A stretch of 64,000 bases of DNA, taken from the NCBI GenBank assembly GCA_048013815.1, contig CM106585.1, positions 8,680,001 to 8,744,000 of the forward strand, given 5' to 3'. The notes under the pieces were generated by a model. That model was not told where the DNA came from and made no database searches. It was given only the letters and a program-made list of their open reading frames with translations. The translations under genes were made by a program, and so were the position numbers. Numbering within the stretch: position 1 is the first letter of the stretch; the number at the start of each line of letters is the position of its first letter. Source of the DNA: Setoptus koraiensis. Its lineage: Eukaryota; Arthropoda. Shown piece by piece: positions 12,746 through 22,700 of the stretch.

Positions 12746-13298
12746 GTGTGAGTGAATGTGTGTGTATGTGTATATATATTATATATATATATATACATAC
12801 ATGCACACATGCATGTATATATAAATATATATCTATAGTGTTTGAGTATGCTTGATTTTGATAATATATCTAGATGGATATATCAGTGCATCTGTGTATC
12901 GGTCTAGATTGCTATTGCCGCGATGGAAAATAGTAATGTGTTGTTGTTGTTGATATCCCTCAGACTGGATGTTGCCGCCGCGTTTGGTGCTGCTACTGAT
13001 GGCAGTATTACTCAATCTCTATATCGCCAACTATATAGAATATGGTTGCTAAATTCCTGTTGGCATTTAATATAGTCGTGGTGGCATAGTGAGTGGCGAA
13101 TATTATGGCATAATAATGATGGCCTGTACATGTATATTGATGGTATGTGTAGTAATATGTAACGCTACTTGATAGATATGTACTAATATTATATAAATAT
13201 ATATATATATGTGAGATATATGTGCCTTTTGGCCTATTATTATCGTTTGCTTGCCTACAGCTCGTATGCAGACTTTACATTGTGGAGCCCTCTCACTC

Positions 13299-13321
13299 AC
13301 TCTCTCTCTCTCTCTCTCTCT
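13299..13321 (+). repeat. CT dinucleotide microsatellite
   Basis: An uninterrupted CT run followed by an imperfect CTCC-rich pyrimidine tract to about 13360. Confidence 0.9.
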
Positions 13322-13662
13322 CCCCTCTCCCTCTATCTCCTCTCACTCTCTTTCTCTCGCTGTTTCCCTTGCTGCTGCAACTCTTCGCAGTTTATAGACC
13401 AAGCAGCACTGCATAAACTGTGCTGATGCTCCTGCTGCGTGCAGTCTAAACAGTGTGGATATGCTGCACTGGAATTATTCACGCACACAATGCGCCCACC
13501 ATCACTATGCATTCTCTTTCGGAGGGCGCGAGACTGTGCGCCAAACGTGCACGCTGCACAGGCGTCTAGACGATTGATAAAGCAGCAGCAGCGGCAGCAT
13601 TGCCGATGCGTTTGTGCTGCATGTGATGTGTGCACACGATGCAGGTGCGTGTACAATGTATT

Positions 13663-13748
13663 CGCGCCAAAAGCAAAGCGTGTGCAACAACTATCATCGT
13701 GCGGGTGGCGTTATCAACCATTCTATGCGCATCGCGCATCAACAAATA
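13663..13748 (+). repeat. Dispersed repeat family R2, copy 2
   Basis: Matches 9427-9512 over about 85 bp, with the shared ATGCGCATCG(C/T)GCATCAACA block near the end. It ends 29 bp before the tRNA-Asp gene. Confidence 0.5.
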
Positions 13749-13777
13749 CGTTCTTTTTCCCTTTCACCTCATCAGAT

Positions 13778-13849
13778 TCCCGGATAGTATAGTGGTTAGT
13801 ATCCCTCGCTGTCACCGTGGAGACCCGGGTTCAATTCCCGGTCCGGGAG
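13778..13849 (+). tRNA. tRNA-Asp (anticodon GTC)
   Basis: 72 nt without intron or encoded CCA. Acceptor arms TCCCGGA and TCCGGGA pair fully; discriminator base is G. The D region TAGTATAGTGGTTAGTATC contains the A-box. The anticodon loop CTGTCAC carries GTC at positions 34-36. The T arm CCGGG-TTCAATT-CCCGG supplies the B-box. A run of six T begins a few bases downstream and can terminate Pol III. The anticodon stem CCTCG/CGTGG contains one central T-T mismatch, unusual for a functional tRNA. Overall similarity is to metazoan tRNA-Asp. Confidence 0.9.
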
Positions 13850-13854
13850 AAAAA

Positions 13855-13861
13855 CTTTTTT
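13855..13861 (+). terminator. Pol III T-run terminator of tRNA-Asp
   Basis: A T-tract follows the tRNA 3' end within about 10 bp, with a second longer T-run near 13870. Confidence 0.7.
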
Positions 13862-14092
13862 CTATTTGTTTTTTTTCTTTTCTCATATTCATTTGCCTCC
13901 ACACGGTCGACAATGCCGAATCGGCATGACCATAATATTGCAGCGTGATCTATTACAGTACTTCAGCCTACTAATGAGTCAATTCTTTTCATCATTCTTC
14001 TACTTATTATTTCACCATTGAAATTTGTTGTTTTACCCCTGAATACACTATTAAAAAACATTGGTCTGTCCAGGGTGACCAGCGCACGGACG

Positions 14093-15640
14093 ATGGCATC
14101 GCCGGCCCAACGTGAACTATGTTGTGCTCTAATAAAACAATATTTTGGCAGTATTGTCGAGACAGTGGGCCGGGCACTATTCAATTTTGATCAAGCCAAT
14201 GTTAGCCAGCTGTGTCACTCTACGAAACTTCATCCGTCCAACGTCAAGAAGGCACTCCTTGTTATGATCAAGCATCAATTAATTAAGTTTTGTAAACAAA
14301 ATCCCTTCTCGGATCATTATGAGTATTCCATCGAACCCAATACTATTCTAGCCTTTTTTCGTCACTCCAAATACATCGCATTGGCCAAATTTAAATACGG
14401 CGACGAGGCCTCAATCATCATAAAGAATCTCATAGCATATGGACGAATGAAGTTGAGTAATTTAGTTCATTCCACTTGGGAGCACATGTTGCGCGAGTCG
14501 AAAGAAACAAAAGGCGACGCAACTAAAATATTGTTGACATCAATACAGTCGAAAACGTCTATACTCATTAAGGAGCATTATATTAAAAGCTCAGCTGAAG
14601 TCACCAAAAACAACGACCCAGAAAATGAAGACCGGAACCAGGATAAAAAATTTTCAACTGACAATCTAGATCAAAATACATTTTGCCAACTAAATATTGA
14701 TCGTTTCAATCGTGATATCAGGGACGAGTTTGTCACGGGTGCAGTCTTGAAGCATTATGGTGATGACCCGAAGATAGGCAAAATATGTCAATCACTATTA
14801 GAGTTATCAAGAGATTCTACAGAAGATCAGGCTCCTATGACTTGTCCTGTCTCTGCTGAAGATCTATTTAATCATTTGAATCTCAAATCCTCTTTATTCA
14901 CAGACAGACAAGAGCTTGAAGTCTATCTAAGGATATTAGACTGTGACACAAATAGATTCATCTTCAATCATGGATTTCGCATAGGACGAGGAAACATGTA
15001 TAGTATTAATGTTGGTAAAGTTTTGGATCGACTTGTTAGAGAATTGTTAGGCACAATAGTGTCTTGTCGTTTTGGACCAAAATGTTGCAGGATATTTCGT
15101 CTACTCATGTCTAAAAAATATCTGTTATCAAAGCAAATTGAGGATTCGGTAATGTTACCTACTCGTGACGTGCGAGAGTATACTTATATGCTTATTAAAG
15201 AGGGCTTAGTGAGAAACCTACAAATACCCAGGACTGCCGACTATGCGCCTAGCAAATCCTTATTTATTATGGGTGTTGAGATTGACCAAGTAGTTCTTTC
15301 TATCATTGACCGTTGTTGCAAATCTATGAATAATACAATACTGCGCCATGATCATGAAACTCAAGAAAATATTCAGCTCTTGGACCGTGCTAAAGCTGTG
15401 CAAAATCTAATAAAATCAGGCAAGTCTACAAACGATCGAATGGATACCGATGATAATGTGGACTACTCGAATATCTGGGATGAATACTTCAGCGAGCATG
15501 AACGTCAGCAACTAGAGCTCATCAAGAAGAGGTTAAACACTTTAGAAGTAAGTAGGCTCCAGATAGATGACACGTTGCATCAGCTGTCGCTCTGGTTAGA
15601 TGTATGGCCCAACATGCAAGCTATCGAGGAAGCTGCGTAG
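14093..15640 (+). CDS. POLR3C: RNA polymerase III subunit RPC3 (POLR3C)
   Basis: Single exon, 515 aa; the human protein is 534 aa as I recall. RPC3 forms the RPC3-RPC6-RPC7 subcomplex that opens promoter DNA and contacts TFIIIB at 5S, tRNA and U6 genes. The N-terminal winged helix (ELCCALIKQYFGSIVETVG ... SQLCHSTKLHPSNVKKAL) is clear. Further winged-helix segments include GRMKLSNLVH, CRIFRLLMSKKYLLSKQIED and MLPTRDVREYTYMLIKEG, a strongly RPC3-like block. The C-terminus is a coiled helix (ERQQLELIKKRLNTLEVSRL). The frame is open to 14018 (a TTG), but the first ATG is 14093. The tRNA gene just upstream, a Pol III target, is probably coincidental. It converges on the MRPL18 gene, with 172 bp between stops. 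Confidence 0.88.
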   Translation: MASPAQRELCCALIKQYFGSIVETVGRALFNFDQANVSQLCHSTKLHPSNVKKALLVMIKHQLIKFCKQNPFSDHYEYSIEPNTILAFFRHSKYIALAKFKYGDEASIIIKNLIAYGRMKLSNLVHSTWEHMLRESKETKGDATKILLTSIQSKTSILIKEHYIKSSAEVTKNNDPENEDRNQDKKFSTDNLDQNTFCQLNIDRFNRDIRDEFVTGAVLKHYGDDPKIGKICQSLLELSRDSTEDQAPMTCPVSAEDLFNHLNLKSSLFTDRQELEVYLRILDCDTNRFIFNHGFRIGRGNMYSINVGKVLDRLVRELLGTIVSCRFGPKCCRIFRLLMSKKYLLSKQIEDSVMLPTRDVREYTYMLIKEGLVRNLQIPRTADYAPSKSLFIMGVEIDQVVLSIIDRCCKSMNNTILRHDHETQENIQLLDRAKAVQNLIKSGKSTNDRMDTDDNVDYSNIWDEYFSEHERQQLELIKKRLNTLEVSRLQIDDTLHQLSLWLDVWPNMQAIEEAA

Positions 15641-15812
15641 TATCTCATGATGGTAAAGAATCCTCAAAAGAATATTGTTCTACTATTACTAATTAATAAT
15701 GTTCTATTACAAACCTATAAACGCCATGGGTAATGTAGCGGGGAAGTGTTATAGAGTGACGGAGAAACTTTCAGTCCATTTTGTTTAACTATCAGTGTTT
15801 AATAATGTTCTA

Positions 15813-16403
15813 CTACAAATCTCTCATCGCCCTTGGTAATATCGGAGGAGGCTCTCTTAGTTCAAGACCTGACTTGGCCAGTGATTGGAAAAACGTTCCT
15901 CTTTTTTGTTTGAGATCCTTGTCTGACATAACATGTGATCCTTGAGCATAAAGGTATCCAGATTGCAGGCATCTTCTAGCCAATACCTCGCCTAGTAGAG
16001 TAGCTGCGTTTGTGGTACTTGTCGATTTTAAATATTTGGCTAGAACGTGCTCTGAGGTTGAAGCAGCCAAAATAACCTTACCCGTCCAATGTACGAGAGC
16101 TGCATTGAGATATTGACCAGATTCTTCGAAGGTTATCCTGTTCCAGTGAGTTGGTGGTGATTTGTCTAACCAGTAGCCCATTGGTTTCATCTCATAGGCC
16201 ATCTGTTCTAAGTTTCTAGGGTTTCTATTGATAAGACGCGATTTAAACTCACAGTCCTCGAGTTCAATATCTGATTCTAATCGTGTTATCTTCTTGTTGC
16301 TCACAATAGGTGATGCAGACGTGGAGAAAGCCACTCGAAGCAAGTTATGAGCTAGCTGGGTCCTCGGGCCCAGAAGGGATAGAGACGACTTTATGGCGAT
16401 CAT
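15813..16403 (-). CDS. mRpL18: Mitochondrial large-subunit ribosomal protein uL18m (MRPL18)
   Basis: 196 aa, single exon. The N-terminal 30 or so residues are Ser/Leu/Arg-rich with no acidic residues, as expected for a mitochondrial targeting peptide. The family signature INRNPRNLEQMAYE matches the NRNPRNLE motif of MRPL18. It is followed by a VILAASTSEHVLAKYL segment, GEVLARRCLQSGYLY and a C-terminal LELREPP(P). uL18m binds 5S-related rRNA features or the central protuberance of the mitoribosome and has been linked to 5S rRNA import in mammals. It is transcribed in the same direction as HMG-CoA lyase, whose stop lies 295 bp upstream. Confidence 0.82.
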   Translation of the reverse strand: MIAIKSSLSLLGPRTQLAHNLLRVAFSTSASPIVSNKKITRLESDIELEDCEFKSRLINRNPRNLEQMAYEMKPMGYWLDKSPPTHWNRITFEESGQYLNAALVHWTGKVILAASTSEHVLAKYLKSTSTTNAATLLGEVLARRCLQSGYLYAQGSHVMSDKDLKQKRGTFFQSLAKSGLELREPPPILPRAMRDL

Positions 16404-16698
16404 CGGAATTTTGTATGGTACAAAGGCTAGAATTTCACAACAACGAATGAAGAACTTCAGTTGAGGTGTATAATAGATTCAATTTTTTGTCTCATGCAAT
16501 GATTTAATTCTGACAATAACGATGTTGTTTGTTTTAACATACTGTAATAGAAAGCAGGCCTTCATGCTTTTGTTGTTTACATGTGCGCTTTGAGGCGCGC
16601 TTATTGAAAATCTTTTCCCAAACAGAAAACATTTAATTTATTTGCTTTTTTTTTAATATAACTAATATTATCATATTTTGTTCACTGTATTGCACAAC

Positions 16699-17676
16699 TC
16701 ACTGTTGTTCATTGTTCACTCGATTATATTGGTGTGTCATGCCCCTGAAAGCACGTCCAACTTTTGAATTTGGACCTTTCTTCAAATGTTTACAAATATA
16801 ATCACCAGCGTCCAAAAGTTTTATAAGATCGACACCTGACTCGATCTGCATACCTTTCAACATAAAAACCACATCCTCAGTTGCAACATTTCCCGAGGCC
16901 CCCTCCGCGTATGGGCACCCGCCAAGACCGGATACGCTGGCATCCACAGTTGAGATGCCCATTTCGAGAGCTGTCAAAATGTTGACTAGTGCTTGGCCAT
17001 ATGTGTCGTGGCAGTGAACCGCGATATTATCAGCTGGTACAAATCGTAGTACCTCTTTGAGCATTTTTCTAAATGTGACCGGGGTGCCTACACCAATTGT
17101 GTCTCCAAGACTGACCTCGTAGCAGCCCATGTTGTAAAATCTATATGCCAATTCTGCCACCTTGCCCGGTTCCACGTCTCCGTCGTAAGGACACTTGATT
17201 ACGCAAGAAACGTAGCCTCTCACTTTGACATTGTGCCTAAGAGCGGTTGACACCACATCGTTAATAATTTCTAAACTTCTGCTAATGGAACAATTTATAT
17301 TTTTCATACTAAAACCCTCGCTAGCTGAACCAAACACAGCTATTTCCTTACATCCAACACTTAGAGCCGCTTTGAGTCCCTCTAAGTTGGGCACCAGCAC
17401 GGGATAGCTGATATGCTGATGCTTGTGAATATTTGCATACACTTGAGCATTGTCTTTCATTTGAGGAATCCATTCCGGGGACACGAACGATGTGGCCTCT
17501 ATGTTCTTGAGTCCTGTCTGGCTTAGCAGGTCAATAAATTGCGTCTTAACATCAGTGGGTACAATCATTTTTTCGTTTTGCAATCCATCTCTTGGTCCTA
17601 CCTCGACTATCTTGACAGCCTTCGGGAGATTGACACTATCTGTTATAAAGTTCATAACTCTCCTCATAAGTCGCAT
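16699..17676 (-). CDS. HMGCL: Hydroxymethylglutaryl-CoA lyase
   Basis: 325 aa, single exon, the same length as the human enzyme as I recall. It cleaves HMG-CoA to acetyl-CoA and acetoacetate, the last step of leucine degradation and ketogenesis in the mitochondrion. The TIM-barrel start VKIVEVGPRDGLQNE holds the catalytic Arg and metal-binding Asp. The metal-binding AVHCHDTYGQAL is at about residue 222. The active-site Cys loop is GLGGCPYAEGASGNVATED at about 252. Signature ETTSF-type segment appears as EATSFVSPEW. The short Arg-rich start (MRLMRRVMNF) is compatible with a mitochondrial targeting signal. No peroxisomal C-terminal CKL is present, since it ends NNEQQ. Confidence 0.95.
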   Translation of the reverse strand: MRLMRRVMNFITDSVNLPKAVKIVEVGPRDGLQNEKMIVPTDVKTQFIDLLSQTGLKNIEATSFVSPEWIPQMKDNAQVYANIHKHQHISYPVLVPNLEGLKAALSVGCKEIAVFGSASEGFSMKNINCSISRSLEIINDVVSTALRHNVKVRGYVSCVIKCPYDGDVEPGKVAELAYRFYNMGCYEVSLGDTIGVGTPVTFRKMLKEVLRFVPADNIAVHCHDTYGQALVNILTALEMGISTVDASVSGLGGCPYAEGASGNVATEDVVFMLKGMQIESGVDLIKLLDAGDYICKHLKKGPNSKVGRAFRGMTHQYNRVNNEQQ

Positions 17677-18062
17677 AATGTGTAAGTAGGATTTATGATG
17701 CAGTTTGAATATAATTGATACAAAATGGAATGAAGACTAGTGGTTGTTGTGGTGGTTTGCGTGACGTGATGTTTACGATGCTGCAACACAATTATGCAAC
17801 AGTAACTGTGCAAGCGATGATGGCTCTTGCACACGCTTTAGCTTTAACTCGCACATTTTAATAAATGGCATTACAATGGAGTGGAATGCAAGTCCAAGAA
17901 GGAGCGACTCGATCCTCGGTCACACATGGTATGCCACGAGACTACTATTTATAAGACATTACTATTTATATTACCATTTATATTAAATTGCCGCTATTGA
18001 TATTGTTGTTTATATATCATCATCACATATTACCGTTATTATTGTCAATATTATCCAGTGAA
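17677..18062. other. Divergent promoter region of HMGCL and mitochondrial EF-Ts, occupied by repeat R1
   Basis: The 386-bp divergent space between two mitochondrial-protein genes is the shortest divergent promoter in the window. Its EF-Ts-proximal half is a copy of dispersed repeat R1. Confidence 0.6.
17865..18030 (-). repeat. Dispersed repeat family R1, copy 3 (inverted)
   Basis: The reverse complement reads CAATATCAATAGCGGCAATT and continues with GTGGCATACCATGTGTGA and GTAATGCCATTTATTAA, aligning with 12585-12745. It carries an extra GTAATATAAATAGTAATG-type duplication. It ends 32 bp before the EF-Ts ATG. Confidence 0.6.
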
Positions 18063-19007
18063 ATGGCCACAAAATCGCCCCTATTCCTGCTGCGCCAAAG
18101 GACCCGGCTGGCTTACAACTTATGCCGAGAGGCCCTTGTCAAGTACGACAACGACGTGGATAAGGCAGAGGCCTGGCTTCAGGCCGAATCTATGCGCCTC
18201 GGATGGCAGAAGGCCGCCAAATTACAATCACGCCTAGCCAAAGAGGGCCTAATTGGATTGGCCCTACACTCCAGCAGACGGGTGGCAGCCATGGTGGAGA
18301 TAAATTGCGAAACCGATTTCGTCGCTAAAAACGCAGCATTTCAAACCTCAGCCCAGGCACTGACACAGAAAATAGTCACCAGTTTGGAGAGAAAATATTC
18401 GGAGGCAGGAGAACAGCAAAAGAATTTTGTGACAAAAATTGCCTTGGCCAGTGAGGAGCTCACTGAATTCAATGACGAACTCGTGCCCATCATTAGTAAG
18501 ATGGGCGAAAATGTTCGTTTGGGTCGTGCGGCTCTCTTTACATCCATGCAACCAAGTGTGGGCCTCTACGGCGACGTCCATGGATCCTTGAGCAAGGCTT
18601 ATGCTGATGATGCTGATTACAACATCCGTACGGGTAAATTTGCCTCAATCATCGGCTTACAATTTTTAGAAGGTCGTCCAACCGATGATAAAAGTAACAA
18701 AATTGCTGCCCGCTTGTGCAAGCATATCATTGGTTACGATCCTACCTACATTGAGATGCCCGAAGCTATTAGAGAGAAATTCATGGAAGCCAAAAAGGCT
18801 CAAGAGGAAGAGGAGAGATGTAAAATCGAAAAAGTCGACAATGCAGAGGAAAATGTTGAGGATGAGGTACCTTATATAGAGGAGCCTCCGTCCATGGTAG
18901 ATCAGACACTGATCATGTCGAATGACAACCAAAAGGTTGGCCAATACTGCGATAGTCACAAAATTAAAATAGTAGACATGTATAGGTTCGAATGCGGACA
19001 AGTGTAA
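18063..19007 (+). CDS. TSFM: Mitochondrial elongation factor Ts
   Basis: 314 aa, single exon. EF-Ts recycles EF-Tu-GDP to GTP during mitochondrial translation. The N-terminal UBA-like domain is evident (TRLAYNLCREALVKYDNDVDKAEAWL, partly quoted by segments), followed by the core signature VEINCETDFVAKNAAF that contacts EF-Tu. Two diverged core subdomains follow, including ENVRLGRAALF and GKFASIIGLQFLEG. Acidic residues EEEERCKIEK and EEDEVPYIEEPP-like segments lie near the C-terminus. The frame is open to 17988 (TTG, inside a repeat), but the first ATG is 18063. The stop codon overlaps an AATAAA at 19007-19012. Confidence 0.9.
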   Translation: MATKSPLFLLRQRTRLAYNLCREALVKYDNDVDKAEAWLQAESMRLGWQKAAKLQSRLAKEGLIGLALHSSRRVAAMVEINCETDFVAKNAAFQTSAQALTQKIVTSLERKYSEAGEQQKNFVTKIALASEELTEFNDELVPIISKMGENVRLGRAALFTSMQPSVGLYGDVHGSLSKAYADDADYNIRTGKFASIIGLQFLEGRPTDDKSNKIAARLCKHIIGYDPTYIEMPEAIREKFMEAKKAQEEEERCKIEKVDNAEENVEDEVPYIEEPPSMVDQTLIMSNDNQKVGQYCDSHKIKIVDMYRFECGQV

Positions 19008-19012
19008 ATAAA
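19007..19012 (+). promoter_or_regulatory. Poly(A) signal AATAAA for EF-Ts
   Basis: AATAAA begins at the last base of the stop codon; a second AATAAA lies near 19026. The 3' UTR would be only tens of bases. Confidence 0.55.
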
Positions 19013-19783
19013 TATTGTTAGATGTCAATAAACTAAATAATTGTACAATAGTGACAGCATCGGCACGTAACGTCAGCGTTAACGTGTCGATTTAGTGACA
19101 CTAATAGCGGTTAGGCTTGATAATCTCGGACACTTGTCTGTGTGGTGCAACAACTGGTGAAGAATTGGAGCGTCAGACTTCTTTTTCTGTGTTTTTTTGC
19201 ATCACATTCTTTTTTCATAGTATGCACCGTGTAGTGTGTGCGGCGTGTGAGAAACAAAAAAAGGAACATTACAACATGGAAGCTTCTCTGGCTTGAGAAG
19301 GTGTTTAGATTTTTTCGTTCTTCTATTCTTCTGTTGTCTTTCTCACAATAATTGGTGTAGATGTCGCCGAAGAAGCCTGGGAACATGAAAGCGAGAGAGT
19401 GGGACACTTATACAGTGTTTTTCGCTTCGACAATTGTCGACCACTCGCAGCAACCTTGGCCGGCACACTGTATAGCATCCATTGCATAGGCTTGTAGATT
19501 GAGATCACATTTGACAATCGACAACAATCGACAATTAAAGTCGGTCAGTCAGTCGGTCGGTCATTTTCGTCCTGGCGACATGGCGCCTGAGCGTTTTCAG
19601 TATCAATGTCTCGGCAGAACCACGCCTGCGGGCAAAGAACGATCAAATCTAAGAATAGACATGGAAGAGATTCGCAATTGAGAGAATCAGTCACAGTTTT
19701 ACCTGGTGCAAACTTATTTATCTAAAACTTATTTGGCCAGCTACTAACTGTGAGTTTGTGTGAGCCGAAAAATAGAATCAGTT
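19008..19783. other. Intergenic region before the HSPA12-like gene
   Basis: About 0.8 kb. No gene recognised. A GTCGGTCAGTCAGTCGGTCGG short-tandem stretch lies at about 19539-19562. The rest presumably holds the promoter and 5' UTR of the downstream gene. Confidence 0.5.
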
Positions 19784-22700
19784 ATGAGTGATTATAACGT
19801 TATGTTGCTCGATAGAGTCATTGACTATCGTGAAAGAGAAAATTGCAATATGTTTGACAGCGAAGAAGACCACGAAGAGATGGTGGTGCTCATTAATGGG
19901 GATCAATTGGGCGAAACAACAAGTTCAATGTTGCAACCGGTGGAAATGACAACAACTTCAAGTTATACTCCTCACATTGTTGACCAACGAAAATTACAGT
20001 CAGTTATGGACAACTATGAAAATGAAGAGGCAAAAATCAAGTGTACGCCCGATAAAGAAACTATGAGAATAGAATTAGATGAAGCGCAACTAATTCATCA
20101 ATTAGGAATGAGGGATAAACAGGCACAAGTGAAGACAAGTGAAGACACATCAGGTGTATCATCAGATACTAAAAAGATTGAGTGTGCAACTTTCACAAAG
20201 CGAAACACAGACGACAAACAAACCTTTATAACAAACAATTACAAGACTGGTCAGTTATCAACAACCACCGCAACACATGCTCGAGATCTATCGTCTCCAT
20301 CATTGAGTGATGCCAGCAGTAGCGATAGTAGTAGCCTAGAGACAAATAGTGGCTCGTCTGGCAAAACTTTCAAATACGAATTTGTTACCACTTCAAATGA
20401 ATCGCAACTTCAACTTGAATACACTGCTAGTGGAGGTGATTCAACAAAAGCAAATCACTACTATTATGATGATTACGTTAGCCTTGTGCCACCCATTATC
20501 ATCAGTGATAATTGTGCCTCGCCGCGGAATGATGATGACAATGGCGGTGATCATCAGAAAACTATCAACAATGATCATGCTGGTCAGTTGTCGTTCAAGT
20601 CAAAATTAAATCTAATCAAAGACATAATTGCTTCCGCTGAGCCACCGCCCAATGCGTCGGATAATGGAAAGCTTGAGAAGCCTTCAGTGTGTTTGTTGGA
20701 CACTCTGCAACAAAAGTCGGACATTGACAACGGTAACCACAATAACGGAACTGATTGTTGTGCGATAGTTGCAAACAATGTTGACGATTGCATCGAAGAA
20801 GAAGAGGCCAATGGCGAATTCGATTATCATCAAAATTCATTATCATCATCAAGCCAAGTTAGTACAAACAAAACAAATGAAACTGTCGCCACTGCCACAA
20901 CTGCTACTAACGGTGACAATAACAACAACAACAACAACAATTATCAGTTCAGTATAGCTAGACCAGATCAATATGATTTGTATCACGCTATCATGGCCAC
21001 TACGGCCACCACGGACACATCGCTAGCAGCGTCGTCAGCCGATTTGCTGTTGCAACAACAACAATCTCAACAATTGACCAGTATTGCAATGCTGCCGCCG
21101 AGATCGTTAGCCGTTGCATCGCCAATTAATGAAGAGGACGAACTGTTGTCAGCAGCGTTATGCAATAATACAGATAATTCAGATCATCGCATTCAAATCA
21201 AGGAGCAGCCACCTAAATACAACAGTGAACATCGGGCTACTGCTGCAACTAATCACCGTCAATTTGCATCGACGACACAACGACAGACATACGCAGATAA
21301 ACAGGACCGAAATCCGACAGCAGAGGGCCCAAATAATCAGCACAGTAATCTGCAACAAGTTGCTAGTGACAGTAAAATAGCGCTCACTGGGACTCTGTCC
21401 TCTTTTCAAACATTATCTGCCTGTCAGCACGAAAACGACAATTTGATTGAAGAGTACTCAATGGGCGATAGTCAACACTATCACAACTCCATCGTGGCTC
21501 ATCAACAAAAAATTATGATCGACAGTTCAGATACAGATAGATTACAGCCAAAAAAAAGTGCCCAAATGCGACTGCAGCACCAACCACAACAACATTACGC
21601 AAATCAAGTGTCTCTGGCAGTGGCATCGGCAGCGAAGCAACAGCCAACAACGGCTGCTCCTCGGCAAAAAAACGATAATCGCTCCAACATTAGAAGGCCA
21701 ATGATGAGACAAACAACAAACACTCACCACCAAGACAACACTGACAGTGCACCAAAAGCTGGTGCAACAAAGTTTTACAAGCACTCGAATAAAAATCAAT
21801 TGTTGGCCAGTAGAAAATCTCAATATCCCGCGACGAGCCAGAAAAGTGTCGTCATGGCGAGCATCGATTTTGGTGCAAACAAATGCAAATATACCCTTGT
21901 TAAGAGTACCTCATCATTAAACGGCGATCACCACAACAACAGAGAAGAGAAGCCATCGCTTGAGATACGTTTGCACGAAGAGGAGCCCATGGCGCTCCTA
22001 TTGAAAGTTGTCACGAGTACCTCAAAGCAAGACAATTCACTACTCGAAGAACCGAGCAGCGAATTCGTTTCGTTTGGGCAAGCGGCCCTAAACAGTTATT
22101 TTCAAGTGCAACCAAATACTGATGGCAAGACAGATAGTGGGCCCAAGGATTGCATGCTCTTTTATCAGTTTAAACATCAACTATTAGAGATGAGCAATCG
22201 ACCCATTGAACAGATATCATTGAGGTCCGTGAATAGTCTCTATGAACTGAACGGTGTGCTCGTGCTTGCTCACTGTTTACGTTACATAGCATCGAGATTG
22301 TTGATGCATCTGAAAGGAGAGGAAAAAGTCAGGTAATTAGATACGATAAATGACATAAATGAACAAACATGATAAAACAAATACATAAATACTGACGTAA
22401 ATACTTCTAAAATAACTGTACTCATGACACACAAATTCGCTCTACAACAAATACCAATCAGGTGGATAATTGTTGTGCCCAATGAATGGCCCGTGATATT
22501 ACGTCAAATGACGAGAATGGCGGCACAAGAGGCTGGAATCACTGACTGCAGGATAAAACAACAAGCGCCAACCAGCGACAGCAACCTATCGCTTCTAGGC
22601 GACATTGAGGCCGCTTCATATCATTGCATGTCAAGTGTGGTGCCCACATTTGCAAAGCCCAGATTGGATTTAGTCATTTTGTGCAACAGTTTTTCATTGT

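Larger units (their letters stand above)
11952..13777. other. Repeat-rich intergenic region upstream of tRNA-Asp
   Basis: About 1.8 kb without a supported protein gene. It contains a GGT/GGTGAT trinucleotide-rich tract (12530-12580), repeat R1 copy 2, an AT-dinucleotide run (about 12770-12830), a CT microsatellite at 13299-13321 and repeat R2 copy 2. The small ORFs here are translations of these simple repeats. Confidence 0.6.

Noticed and set aside
13439-13929. Plus-strand ORFs across the tRNA-Asp
   Set aside because: They read through the tRNA and repeat R2; no protein family resemblance.
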